Of a stretch of DNA of 37,985 nt, positions 1 through 7,247 are shown one piece after another; positions within the stretch are counted from its first letter, which is position 1; each line of letters starts with the position of its first letter. This stretch comes from a candidate division WOR-3 bacterium. GTDB taxonomy: Bacteria; Hydrothermota; Tepidihabitantia; Tepidihabitantales; Tepidihabitantaceae. The stretch covers positions 1 through 37,985 of the forward strand of contig JBDRUN010000013.1 in NCBI GenBank assembly GCA_039801365.1, given 5' to 3'. The translations under genes and the position numbers were made by a program. The notes under the pieces are model-generated. The model searched no databases. It worked only from the letters and a program-made list of their open reading frames with translations, and was not told where the DNA came from.

Positions 1-2
1 CC

Positions 3-851
3 GAGTTCTACCGGTATAACCCAGTAGCTGGAAGATGGGACACCCTGCCAGAGGTGCCGTATGGTGGGAACGCCAAGAAGTACGACAAAGGCTCGTTCCT
101 AGTGTATGACGGTGTGAACTATATCTATGCGCACCAGTCAAAGTACTACGACAAGACCCAGGAGAACCCGCACCACTACATGTTCAAATATGACGTGGCA
201 GCCGACTCCTGGTACAAGACTGCACTACCGGGCATGCCGGTGTATGGGCTTGAAGGTGGCAGGATAAAGAAGAAGAAGTCAGCGGATGGCGCTGCCGGCG
301 TGTGGTACGGAGGTAATCTGTATGCGCTCAAAGGCGGCAACACGCAAGGCTTCTTCAAGTACTTCCCTGGAGCTGACACCTGGCATCAGCTTGACACCGT
401 GCCTGGGAACGGGTCATTTGGTAAGAAGAAGCGGGTGAAGTCAGGTGGTGACCTAGTAGCCTATGGTGGCGGAGCATTCTTTGCCCTGAAGGGCAACAAG
501 TGCTACGAACTGTGGCGGTACTTTGAGCCGGCAGGAACCTGTGGCTCTCCGCTTGCGGCTAACCGCTCTGGAGTTCAGACCGGATTCAAAGCCGAGCGGT
601 CAGGGTTCAGGGTCTCACCGAACCCACTTGCGAACGGTTGGGCCGTGCTGCGCTACAGCCTGCCCAAGCCTGGGCCGGTTGTTGTCACGGTGTTTGATGT
701 TGCTGGCCGGGCAGTCCAGCAGCAGATGCTGGCCGCAAACCGTGCTGGTGCGGTTGCGCTAGACCTACGCAAGCTAGCGTCTGGCGTGTACCTTGTCCGG
801 CTTGATGCCAGTGACCTGACCCAGACCCAGAAGCTCGTAGTACAGAAGTAG
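3..851 (+). CDS. Kelch-repeat surface protein with C-terminal Por-secretion (T9SS-type) tail; 5' end outside the window
   Basis: The frame is open from base 3, so the gene runs off the left edge; the GTG at 54 is internal. At least three kelch-like blades are visible, each with a 'Y-x-Y/F-x-P/V...W...LP' pattern ('YRYNPVAGRWDTLPEVP', 'FKYDVAADSW', 'FKYFPGADTW'), which indicates a beta-propeller. Two lysine runs (KKKK, KKKR) lie in loops between blades. The last ~85 residues are a secretion tail: 'RVSPNP', a beta-rich block with 'VFDVAGRAV', then 'LASGVYLVRLD' and 'QKLVVQK' at the end. Family knowledge: such tails send proteins through the type IX system to the cell surface. The ligand or role of the propeller is unknown. 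Codon use matches the neighbours. The coding sequence just before the tail is built from 7-bp repeats (separate entry). Confidence 0.85.
   Translation, partial: EFYRYNPVAGRWDTLPEVPYGGNAKKYDKGSFLVYDGVNYIYAHQSKYYDKTQENPHHYMFKYDVAADSWYKTALPGMPVYGLEGGRIKKKKSADGAAGVWYGGNLYALKGGNTQGFFKYFPGADTWHQLDTVPGNGSFGKKKRVKSGGDLVAYGGGAFFALKGNKCYELWRYFEPAGTCGSPLAANRSGVQTGFKAERSGFRVSPNPLANGWAVLRYSLPKPGPVVVTVFDVAGRAVQQQMLAANRAGAVALDLRKLASGVYLVRLDASDLTQTQKLVVQK
571..619 (+). repeat. Imperfect 7-bp tandem repeat in the linker before the secretion tail
   Basis: Seven heptamer registers fit this stretch. The clearest neighbours are GTCAGGG (599-605) and TTCAGGG (606-612), with GAGTTCA at 571 and TTCAAAG at 585. It lies inside the coding sequence, exactly between the propeller and the 'SPNP' tail. 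The same period recurs at 14638-14679, 23240-23267, 23402-23436 and 36144-36185. The register was assigned by eye. Confidence 0.5.
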
Positions 852-859
852 ACTGATCG

Positions 860-914
860 GTCGGATCAGACAGATCCGACTCTCAACGCCGGGGCGGCCC
901 AAGACCGCCCCGGC
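860..914 (+). terminator. Two consecutive hairpins after the kelch protein gene
   Basis: A perfect 8-bp stem (860-867 with 873-880, 5-nt loop) begins 9 bases after the stop codon. It is followed by a perfect 10-bp GC-rich stem (888-897 with 905-914, 7-nt loop). No long T-run follows, so this would be a weak intrinsic terminator or a 3'-end stabilising structure. The position directly after the stop supports a role at the transcript end. Confidence 0.6.
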
Positions 915-917
915 TAG

Positions 918-1469
918 CTATCTATTGCATCGGCGCATCATTGCTCCTAACGTTGCTTGTGCGTCCGGCTTGCGGTAACGCGAGAACCAAAGATGGCACC
1001 GAGCGCACAACCCCTGGCTAGTCATGCGGTTGTAAGGGTGGGAAATGATGCTGGTGTTCGGGTATTCGGCCGGTAGGTAGTGTGTAAGGCGACCTGGGGG
1101 ACTGTCCCGGGGACAGTCCCCCAGGTAGATCCAGATGCAGCCCCGGGGTCAAACCCGGAGTCCATTCAAGAGCTTGTGGCTCAAGTTGTTAGCCAGGCGA
1201 GTCGGGGGTAAGTCCGGCGACTTGTGGCAGTAGTTGTTCAGGTAATTGTCCTTGGGGTTGATAGGGTATTGAGCCCTGAGTTTGAGTCCTGGCTAGTCCG
1301 ATGGCCTACCTACCGGCAAGTCTGCAGGTTTAGCCGATACATCGCCTCGGTACTTGTCCGACAGTTTGCTTACCGAGTTGGACGTTGAGTAGCTGTCGAG
1401 ACGGACAAGTAGCTGAGTAATCTTAGGGACCGACTCACGCTCCGCAAGTCCTGCGAAGCCAAGTTCAAT
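918..1469 (-). pseudogene. Decayed or interrupted reading frame with HNH-like C-terminal Cys/His pattern
   Basis: One frame on the minus strand is open from 1469 down to a TAG at 918-920, apart from two in-frame stops: TAG at 1293-1295 and TGA at 1149-1151. That is about 183 codons with two stops, where roughly six would be expected by chance at this GC content. The segments read like protein (for example 'QYPINPKDNYLNNYCHKSPD' and 'LPPTRLANNLSHKLLNGLRV') and use mostly G or C in third positions. The last segment holds 'SHPYN...QGLCARCHLWF', which resembles the N-x(n)-LCxxCH part of HNH nucleases. No good start codon is seen. The palindrome at 1092-1126 lies inside the last segment without breaking the frame. 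The family is not recognised; a chance open frame cannot be excluded. Confidence 0.35.
1092..1126. repeat. Perfect 35-bp palindrome (17-bp arms, 1-nt centre)
   Basis: Bases 1092-1108 are the exact reverse complement of 1110-1126, centred on 1109. The arm contains GGGGGACTGTCCC. It does not follow a gene end and has no T-run, so it is not a normal terminator. Dispersed palindromes of the 'GGGGACTGTCCCC' type have the look of REP-like elements. Copy number elsewhere in this genome cannot be judged from one window. Confidence 0.8.
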
Positions 1470-1786
1470 TCAGCATGCGACTCGATTACGATATTGAGTC
1501 TCCCAGTGGACCTGACGCGCCTGGTCGTAGTGGAGTTCTGGGCGTGCTCCGTTTGATGTTTCGGTGGCCCGCAAGCGTCTTCATATGGGAATTCTCCTGT
1601 GACGCTGCGCTCTGGATTGATTACCAAAGAGTCTTTGGAACCCAACAACGCTGCCTTTCCCCTGCCAGGGAGTTGTCGTTTGTAGATGCATGCCGGGCGG
1701 TTGCATCGGACGATGATGCAGCAGGCACTGTTTTGCTTTTCGCCTTGTCTGTTGCATGTTAGTGTCGAGCAGAGCCATCGAAGTGC
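1470..1786. other. Gene-free stretch upstream of the ribosomal-protein promoter
   Basis: No supported gene is seen here. A 95-codon open frame at 1475-1762 (+) has no ribosome binding site, overlaps antisense frames of similar length and resembles nothing known, so it was not called. The stretch holds three related hexamers: GATGCA (1685-1690), TGCATC (1702-1707) and GATGCA (1715-1720). The middle one can pair with either flank but not both. A T-rich run (1731-1740) follows. Confidence 0.4.
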
Positions 1787-1814
1787 TTGACATGTGGCCG
1801 GATTCGGTTATAAA
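1787..1814 (+). promoter_or_regulatory. Sigma70-type promoter of the rpsM operon
   Basis: The -35 box is TTGACA (1787-1792), the spacer is 16 bp and the -10 box is TATAAA (1809-1814). Transcription should start near 1821, giving a leader of about 52 nt that ends in AGGAGG (1863-1868), 5 nt before the TTG start of rpsM. It is the only strong promoter in the 1-kb upstream region. Confidence 0.85.
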
Positions 1815-1872
1815 TAAACACACTGCAGTAACAAAAGGCATCGGTAGGCAATTGCTACTAACAGGAGGATAA

Positions 1873-2253
1873 TTGGCTCGTATTTCGGGTATTGACTTGC
1901 CCGATAACAAGAAGATTCTCTACGCTCTGCCGCATATCTACGGCATCGGGCTCCACTCGGCACGCCGGATACTTGAGGCGGCCGGGGTAAACGGCGACCG
2001 CCGGGTAAAGGAATTAAGCGAGGAAGAGGTGGCACGCATCCGTAAGGAGATTGACTCCGGCTACAAGGTCGAGGGAGAGCTGCGTGCCGAAGTCGCATCC
2101 AATATCAAGCGTTACATCGAGATTGGCAGCTACCGCGGTTCCCGACACCGCAGTCACCTGCCAGTACGCGGTCAACGGACGCGCACCAATGCGCGCACCC
2201 GCAAAGGACCGCGTAAGACTTCGGGCGTAATCCGGCGCACGGCGGAGGAGTAA
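1873..2253 (+). CDS. rpsM: 30S ribosomal protein S13
   Basis: S13 sits in the head of the 30S subunit and contacts the P-site tRNA and the 50S subunit. The 126-residue product has the full family pattern: '[10 protein letters not shown]' at the N-terminus, the helix-hairpin-helix segment '[14 protein letters not shown]', and the basic tail with '[18 protein letters not shown]' and 'TRKGPRKT'. Length is normal. The start is TTG, supported by a strong AGGAGG 5 nt upstream and by the conserved N-terminus; there is no in-frame ATG nearby. It is the first gene of the operon. The usual upstream partners infA and rpmJ are not in this window. Confidence 0.97.
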   Translation: MARISGIDLPDNKKILYALPHIYGIGLHSARRILEAAGVNGDRRVKELSEEEVARIRKEIDSGYKVEGELRAEVASNIKRYIEIGSYRGSRHRSHLPVRGQRTRTNARTRKGPRKTSGVIRRTAEE

Positions 2254-2628
2254 ATGGCGCGGCGAACTACGAAACGACGGATTGCAGCCCAGTGCGTTGC
2301 GCACATCACCACCACCTTCAATAATACGATGGTGACCATCGCTGACCCGGAGGGTGCGGTCGTCTGCTGGTCTTCGGCCGGTCGGGTAGGTTTCAAGGGG
2401 TCGAAGAAGGGAACGCCCTACGCGGCCGGTGTGTGTGCCGAAGCGGCGGCACGCGAGGCCGCGAACTTGGGCGTAAGGAAGGTCGAGGTGCGACTGTCCG
2501 GTCCGGGTCCGGGCCGCGAAGCAGCGATCAGGTCGCTGCAGAATGCCGGTCTTGATATCGTTTCTATCAAGGATATTACCCCAATTCCGCACAACGGGTG
2601 CCGGCCGCCAAAGCAACGCCGGGTATAG
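2254..2628 (+). CDS. rpsK: 30S ribosomal protein S11
   Basis: S11 forms part of the platform of the 30S subunit next to the mRNA exit. The 124-residue product contains '[19 protein letters not shown]', '[19 protein letters not shown]', '[15 protein letters not shown]' and the C-terminal '[18 protein letters not shown]', all family hallmarks. The ATG follows the rpsM stop codon directly (TAA then ATG), and a GGAGG lies inside the rpsM 3' end, so translation is probably coupled. Length is normal. Confidence 0.97.
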   Translation: MARRTTKRRIAAQCVAHITTTFNNTMVTIADPEGAVVCWSSAGRVGFKGSKKGTPYAAGVCAEAAAREAANLGVRKVEVRLSGPGPGREAAIRSLQNAGLDIVSIKDITPIPHNGCRPPKQRRV

Positions 2629-2677
2629 CCGAAGCTGTTGACTTGGTGACACAACCTTCTATAATCCGAGGCTAAGC

Positions 2678-3295
2678 ATGGCAAGATACACCGGTCCGGT
2701 CTGTAAGAAGTGCCGCAAGGCGGCCGAGAAATTCTACCTGCGCGGCAACAAGTGTCTCTCCGACAAGTGCGTTCTGATGAAACGGGGCGAGGATACAGTT
2801 TTGAAGGGCCGTCGACGCAGAGTGTCGGCGTACTCAATTCAGCTCCGGGAGAAGCAGAAGCTCCGTCTGATGTATGGCGTGCTGGAGCGGCAGTTCCACA
2901 ACTATTACCAGAAGGCAGTCAAGTACGCCAATACGGCTGCTGCACTGGTTATGCTGCTCGAGCGGAGACTGGACAACGTCGTCTATAAGCTGGGTTTTGC
3001 CGACTCAAGAGGCCAGGCCCGACAGCTCGTCCGTCACGGCCACATCACGGTAAACGGCCGGCGGGTGAATATTCCGTCCTACTCGGTGCGGGCCGGACAG
3101 ACGATCGGTGTCTCCGGTGAGGAGGGACTTGCAATCGTCAAGCCGATTCTGGCCAACAAGGAGTCCGCGTCGGCCGCGTGGCTTTCGGTTGACCCGGTCG
3201 CGGTCACTGGCCGGGTCGAGCGCGAGCCGACGCCGGAGGATGTCAAGGACGTTCCGTGTAACACCCAACTGATTGTGGAGCTGTACTCGAAATGA
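2678..3295 (+). CDS. rpsD: 30S ribosomal protein S4, zinc-binding form
   Basis: S4 is a primary 16S rRNA-binding protein that nucleates 30S assembly. The 205-residue product has an N-terminal Zn ribbon (Cys9, Cys12, Cys26, Cys31), so it is the 'C+' type of S4. The S4 RNA-binding domain follows with 'RRLDNVVYKLGFA' and 'ARQLVRHGHITVNGRRVNIPSY'. In many bacteria S4 represses its own alpha operon by binding mRNA; no such structure was identified here. A 49-nt gap separates it from rpsK, and its end overlaps rpoA by 4 bases (ATGA). Confidence 0.97.
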   Translation: MARYTGPVCKKCRKAAEKFYLRGNKCLSDKCVLMKRGEDTVLKGRRRRVSAYSIQLREKQKLRLMYGVLERQFHNYYQKAVKYANTAAALVMLLERRLDNVVYKLGFADSRGQARQLVRHGHITVNGRRVNIPSYSVRAGQTIGVSGEEGLAIVKPILANKESASAAWLSVDPVAVTGRVEREPTPEDVKDVPCNTQLIVELYSK

Positions 3296-4299
3296 AGCTT
3301 AAGCGTTTTGTCCTGCCGGAGAAACTGGAGTTTGAGACCGAGACGGCTACTGAATCATACACCAAGTTTATCGTAGCACCGCTCGAAAAAGGCTGGGGCG
3401 TGACAATAGGAAACTGTTTGCGCCGAGCACTGTTGTCCGCTGTCCAGGGTGCAGCCGTCACCCAAGTACGAATTGATGGCGTCCCCCACGAGTTTTCGAC
3501 GATTGACGACGTAGTCGAGGATGTGCCGGAGATAATTCTCAACATCAAGAAGCTCAGAATGCGACTCTGGTCTGAGACGCCGAGGACTTGTACGCTTTCG
3601 GCCAAGGGTAAGCGTGAGTTTACGGCGAAGGACCTGACGCTGCCACCAGAAATCGTTATCGCTAACCCCGATCAGAAAATCCTGACGATATCGGACAAGA
3701 ATCGAACCGTGCATATCGAAATGCTTGTCGAGAACGGCCGGGGCTATGTCACCGCCGACCGACTGAAGAAGAACCAGCCGGCACCGGAAGGGACAATCTT
3801 TCTCGACGCCTTCTTTTCGCCAGTGAAGAAGGTGAACTACTGGGTCGAGAGTATGCGCGTTCTGGACCGGACCGATTTCGAGAAGGTACTGCTTGAAGTC
3901 TGGACCGACGGCTCGGTGCGACCGGATGAGGCATTGATTCAATCCGCAACGATTCTCAAAAACCACATGGGTGCACTTGTGCCGTCAGAAAAGGAACCTG
4001 AGTTCATCGAAGAGGAGAAGTTGTACCGTGACCGCGACCGGCTGATTGAGGTGCTGGGCATGGACATTGAGGAACTGGAACTATCGAATCGGGCACTCAA
4101 CTGCCTGAAGAAAGGCCGTTCGAAGCGGACCGGAGAACGGATTTCAATCCAGACAGTCGGCGACCTGGTGCAGCGAACCGAGAAGGATATGCTTGACATC
4201 GAGAACTTCGGCCGGAAGTCGCTTGAGGAACTCAAGAAGGTGCTTGAGGATATGGGACTGACCTTCGGCATGGATACCACCGGTTTCGAGAAGGAGTAG
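3292..4299 (+). CDS. rpoA: DNA-directed RNA polymerase subunit alpha
   Basis: Alpha dimerises to start RNA polymerase assembly, and its C-terminal domain contacts UP elements and activators. The 335-residue product shows the N-terminal domain ('FIVAPLEKGWGVTIGNCLRR', 'ALLSAVQGAAVTQVRIDGV', 'HEFSTIDDVVEDVPEIILN') to about residue 235. After a linker comes the helix-hairpin-helix C-terminal domain ('LELSNRALNCLKK', 'TVGDLVQRTEKDMLDIENFG', 'RKSLEELKKVLEDMGLTFGM'). Length is normal. Its ATG overlaps the rpsD stop (ATGA), so the two are translationally coupled. Confidence 0.98.
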   Translation: MKLKRFVLPEKLEFETETATESYTKFIVAPLEKGWGVTIGNCLRRALLSAVQGAAVTQVRIDGVPHEFSTIDDVVEDVPEIILNIKKLRMRLWSETPRTCTLSAKGKREFTAKDLTLPPEIVIANPDQKILTISDKNRTVHIEMLVENGRGYVTADRLKKNQPAPEGTIFLDAFFSPVKKVNYWVESMRVLDRTDFEKVLLEVWTDGSVRPDEALIQSATILKNHMGALVPSEKEPEFIEEEKLYRDRDRLIEVLGMDIEELELSNRALNCLKKGRSKRTGERISIQTVGDLVQRTEKDMLDIENFGRKSLEELKKVLEDMGLTFGMDTTGFEKE

Positions 4300-4302
4300 G
4301 CG

Positions 4303-4782
4303 GTGCGGCACGGTTTCACGAAAAAGCTTGGCCGCACGAAGAGCCATCGCACAGCGTTGCTGAAGAATCTGGTCCGGCAGCTTTTCATGCATGAAAGAAT
4401 TCAGACAACGCATGCCAAAGCCAAGCTCGCCCAGAGACTTGCCGAGCGGCTAATCCGGTTTGCCAAGAAGAATACGGTTTCGGCCCGCCGGCAGGTTGCT
4501 CGGACAATACCAGACAGGACATTACTCAGGAAGCTTTTCGACGTTATCGGACCAAGGTTTGCTGACCGGACTGGCGGGTGTACCCGCATCCTGCGACTTG
4601 GCCCGCGCGAGGGCGACGGTGCCGAGGTTGCTCTCCTCGAACTCGTTGTCCGCGAAGAGACGCATAAGGAGAAGCAGGTTAGGGCTGAGACCAAGAAGGG
4701 GCCGGCCCGTAAGAAGGAGAAAAAACCGGTCAAGGAAGCCAGGCCTGAGAAAAGGGGTAAGGCCGACTCCGGCAAGACCTAG
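4303..4782 (+). CDS. rplQ: 50S ribosomal protein L17 with a lysine-rich C-terminal extension
   Basis: L17 lies near the peptide exit tunnel of the 50S subunit. The N-terminal ~115 residues match the family: 'MRHGFTKKLGRTKSHRTALL', 'RNLVRQLFMHERI' with Lys for the first Arg, and 'TRILRLGPREGDGAEVALLEL'. The last ~45 residues are an additional tail dominated by Lys, Arg, Glu and Pro; such tails are common but variable and probably disordered. The start is GTG at 4303, three bases after the rpoA stop. Total length of 159 is longer than the 115-130 typical of the core. Confidence 0.96.
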   Translation: MRHGFTKKLGRTKSHRTALLKNLVRQLFMHERIQTTHAKAKLAQRLAERLIRFAKKNTVSARRQVARTIPDRTLLRKLFDVIGPRFADRTGGCTRILRLGPREGDGAEVALLELVVREETHKEKQVRAETKKGPARKKEKKPVKEARPEKRGKADSGKT

Positions 4783-4788
4783 TCCGCG

Positions 4789-5217
4789 GTGGCGCGTTTC
4801 CGGATTCTCGCTAAGTCCAAGATTCAGCGCCTAGTCGTCACCGATAAGAATCTCAGATACGAAGGGAGTCTGGAACTGGACCGTGACCTGCTGAAGGCGG
4901 CGGACATCCTCCCCGGCGAGATTGTCCAGGTCGTAAATCTGAACAACGGCAATCGGTTTGAGACCTACGTCATCCCGGCGCCGGCCGGCTCGGGCGCCTG
5001 CGTCTTGAACGGTGGCGCGGCCCGGCTGGGTGAGGCCGGTGATGAGCTGATTGTAATGTCAAGCACCATGGTTGATGAGACCGAGGCCAGCATGCATCAG
5101 ATGAGAAGGGTGGTTGTCAACGAACACAATCATATTATAGACTTGCCTTCAACCGCAGATTATCCTGACTCGGTCCGGAATGGAAAGCAGCTGACAAAGC
5201 GTAAGGGACGTTCTTGA
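4789..5217 (+). CDS. panD: Aspartate 1-decarboxylase (pyruvoyl-dependent)
   Basis: PanD converts L-aspartate to beta-alanine for pantothenate and CoA. It is made as a proenzyme that cuts itself before a serine to make the pyruvoyl group. Here the cleavage site is Gly26-Ser27 in 'RYEGSLELD'; Lys9 ('LAKSKIQR') and 'NGNRFETYVI' supply the known substrate-binding positions, and 'VLNGGAARL' matches the family's 'xINGAAA' motif. At 142 residues it is slightly longer than usual because of a basic tail. The start is GTG at 4789, 6 nt after rplQ. Its stop overlaps the TTG of the next gene (TTGA). No other pantothenate gene is present. Confidence 0.9.
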   Translation: MARFRILAKSKIQRLVVTDKNLRYEGSLELDRDLLKAADILPGEIVQVVNLNNGNRFETYVIPAPAGSGACVLNGGAARLGEAGDELIVMSSTMVDETEASMHQMRRVVVNEHNHIIDLPSTADYPDSVRNGKQLTKRKGRS

Positions 5218-5951
5218 CCGCTCTCATCCTGGCAGCAGGCAGAAGCCGGCGCATGGGCCGGGACGTCCCCAAGGTCCTGCTGCCGGTCTGCGGCCGGCCG
5301 CTCTTGGCCTACGTAGTTGATGCCGCACGGGGCGCTGGAGCAGAGCGGATTATTGTTGTTGTCGGCGATGGCCGGGACCTGGTGCAGCAGAAGTTTGGAA
5401 CGGGTGGGCTTGAGTTCGCGGTCCAGACCGAACAGCGTGGAACCGCACACGCGGTCCTTGCTTGTCGCAACCGGCTGGCGGACGATGAAGAGGTCGTGGT
5501 CCTCTGTGGCGATGCACCGCTGATAACGAGCCGAACCGTCCGACGACTCGCTGCGGCTAGGGTCGAGACCGGAGCCGACATCGCACTGTTCACCGCCCGG
5601 CTGTCCGACCCCGCTGATTATGGCCGGGTCATCAGGGCCAGCAATGACGAAGTCGAGCGAATCGTCGAGAGGCGAGATGCGACCGAGCACGAGCTTCAGG
5701 TGAAAGAAGTGAACTCCGGCCTGTATTCATTTCAGTGGGGCAGGGTTCTGCCAGCACTTGAGCGTGTCAGGCCGAGTCCGACAACGGGTGAATACTACTT
5801 GACCGACCTGGTCCGGGAAATCAGGGCTGGGGGGGGTAGAGTAGTTGCCGTGCTAGCCGACGACCCGAGTGAAATGCTTGGTGCGAACACGCCAGTGGAG
5901 CTTGCCCGCATTGAAGCTGAGCTCGGGCGACGTGTGTACGCTCGCGGGTGA
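5214..5951 (+). CDS. Stand-alone GlmU-type nucleotidyltransferase (UDP-GlcNAc pyrophosphorylase domain)
   Basis: The product likely joins UTP to N-acetylglucosamine-1-phosphate or a similar sugar phosphate. The 245-residue protein has 'LILAAGRSRRMGRDVPKVLL', 'VQTEQRGTAHAVLA', 'VVLCGDAPLIT', 'VKEVNSGLYSF' and 'TGEYYLTDLVREI', which follow the uridylyltransferase domain of GlmU closely. It lacks the left-handed beta-helix acetyltransferase half, so it is monofunctional. The start is TTG overlapping the panD stop (TTGA). It overlaps the next gene by 4 bases (GTGA). If another enzyme supplies GlcNAc-1-P, this may be the UDP-GlcNAc source for the envelope. Exact sugar is inferred. Confidence 0.8.
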   Translation: MTALILAAGRSRRMGRDVPKVLLPVCGRPLLAYVVDAARGAGAERIIVVVGDGRDLVQQKFGTGGLEFAVQTEQRGTAHAVLACRNRLADDEEVVVLCGDAPLITSRTVRRLAAARVETGADIALFTARLSDPADYGRVIRASNDEVERIVERRDATEHELQVKEVNSGLYSFQWGRVLPALERVRPSPTTGEYYLTDLVREIRAGGGRVVAVLADDPSEMLGANTPVELARIEAELGRRVYARG

Positions 5952-6400
5952 AAACGGCTCTGGCCTGGACGGTTCTGGTTCTCGTCTTCCTCGCAGCCGG
6001 CGCCTCGGTAACATGGCGGATGCTGCCGAAGGAGGAACCTTTGGAACTGAACCCAGGCGATGTCAGACTCGAAGTCGTGAACGGTTGTGGCGTGCCAAGG
6101 CTTGCAAATGCAGTGCGGGGTGAACTTGAGGCCAGAGGATTTGCCGCCATGAGTGTACGGAACAGTGACTCGGTCTGTGCGAAAACAGCCGTCGTAGACC
6201 TACTTGACCCCGGTTGCGGGTGTGCCGGAAAGGTCGCCCGGGCACTTTCAAGGCGTCAGCGACGGCTTGGCCTTCCGGTCGGGCCGCGGTTCGTCCCCAA
6301 GGTATCAGCCCAGATTGACTCCACAAAGTTCCTTGACGTAATTGTGGTAGTCGGGCAAGACTACAGGCAGTTCTTTCCGAACCTGGTGGTATTGTACTGA
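5948..6400 (+). CDS. Membrane-anchored LytR_C-domain protein
   Basis: The 150-residue protein begins with one hydrophobic segment (about residues 4-22, 'ALAWTVLVLVFLAAGASV') that should anchor it in the inner membrane with the rest outside. The remainder fits the LytR cell-envelope C-terminal domain: 'VRLEVVNGCGVPRLANAVRG', then 'LEARGFAAMSVRNSD', 'TAVVDL' and the closing 'DVIVVVGQDYRQFF'. Function of this domain alone is not well known; it is linked to envelope assembly. Four cysteines (Cys in 'NGCG', 'SVCAK', 'GCGC') could form disulphides outside the cytoplasm. It directly precedes rsfS (TGATG overlap), a pairing I consider typical for this kind of genome. Confidence 0.75.
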   Translation: MKTALAWTVLVLVFLAAGASVTWRMLPKEEPLELNPGDVRLEVVNGCGVPRLANAVRGELEARGFAAMSVRNSDSVCAKTAVVDLLDPGCGCAGKVARALSRRQRRLGLPVGPRFVPKVSAQIDSTKFLDVIVVVGQDYRQFFPNLVVLY

Positions 6401-6792
6401 TGGAAGCCCGAACCCTTGCCATTCGTTGCGCCGAACTCATTCAAGCTAAGCTCGGCCACGATATCGTCCTACTCGACCTGCGAGGGTTGTCACCAATCGC
6501 TGACTACTTCGTTGTCGCCACTGCCGGCTCGACGGTACACGCCCAAGCACTGGCCCGGGAAGTGGAAGAAAAGTTGAAACAGGAGGGCGAGCGGCCGCAT
6601 CACGTGGAAGGTCTGGACCATGCGCACTGGATTCTGCTTGACTTTGTGGACGTTGTCGTGCATATTTTCCTAGGCGATGTTCGGCTGTTCTACGGCTTGG
6701 AAAGACTCTGGGGTGACGTACCACAAATCCGTTTCACCGAGAAGATTGGCGGTCAGCGAAGACAAACGATGACCAGAGGAGGTGCTGATTGA
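6400..6792 (+). CDS. rsfS: Ribosomal silencing factor RsfS
   Basis: RsfS binds L14 on the 50S subunit and blocks joining of the subunits under starvation. The 130-residue product shows the family core: 'DIVLLDLRGLSPIADYFVVA', 'STVHAQALAREVEEKLKQEG', 'HHVEGLDHAHWILLDFVDVV' and 'VHIFLGDVRLFYGLERLW' (family consensus 'VHIFxxExRxFYxLExLW'). Length is normal. The ATG overlaps the preceding stop by one base (TGATG), and its own stop overlaps the next gene by 4 bases, so it is embedded in the same operon as the ribosomal proteins. Confidence 0.95.
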   Translation: MEARTLAIRCAELIQAKLGHDIVLLDLRGLSPIADYFVVATAGSTVHAQALAREVEEKLKQEGERPHHVEGLDHAHWILLDFVDVVVHIFLGDVRLFYGLERLWGDVPQIRFTEKIGGQRRQTMTRGGAD

Positions 6793-7247
6793 ACCTATCG
6801 TCGTTGTTGAGGCCTGAACGGATATGTCTCGAGCTCAAGGCGAAGAAGAAAGTGGACGTGCTGCGTGAACTCGTGGCAATGGTCAAGCAGGACGAGAACG
6901 CAGAATCGTTGCTGCAGACACTGCTAAAGCGTGAGGAACTGGGTTCGACCGGTATCGGCAAAGGTATCGCAATTCCTCACGGCCGGTCGCTTCTCATTGA
7001 CAAACTGGAACTTGCAGTTGGCCGTTCGACCAAGGGGATCGAATTCGACTCGATTGACAAGAAGCCAGCCCACTTATTCTTTCTAGTTATCGCGCCACCC
7101 CAGGACCGAGGCAATCAGTATCTCATCACGCTGGGCCGAGTGGCGATGGTCTGTCAGGAACTGGCTAAGAAGAAGCGGATGTTCGACCCGCAGACGCCAG
7201 AGGAATTTATTGAACTAGTGAGTACTCTGGAAGGCGGCATCAGGTGA
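6789..7247 (+). CDS. PTS EIIA domain protein, fructose/nitrogen (PtsN) type
   Basis: The 152-residue protein is a complete single-domain EIIA of the fructose/mannitol/Ntr family. The phosphorylated histidine is His64 in 'GSTGIGKGIAIPHGR', and 'HLFFLVIAPPQDRGNQYLITLGRV' fits the second conserved block. It would accept phosphate from HPr~P, which is encoded with enzyme I at 15750-17778 on the other strand. No EIIB or EIIC lies in the window, so a regulatory (nitrogen-PTS-like) role is more likely than sugar uptake. It overlaps rsfS and the next gene by 4 bases each. Confidence 0.85.
   Translation: MNLSSLLRPERICLELKAKKKVDVLRELVAMVKQDENAESLLQTLLKREELGSTGIGKGIAIPHGRSLLIDKLELAVGRSTKGIEFDSIDKKPAHLFFLVIAPPQDRGNQYLITLGRVAMVCQELAKKKRMFDPQTPEEFIELVSTLEGGIR

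Noticed and set aside
1475-1762. 95-codon plus-strand open frame before the ribosomal operon
   Set aside because: No ribosome binding site, no recognisable motif, overlaps minus-strand frames of like length; composition is not clearly coding.
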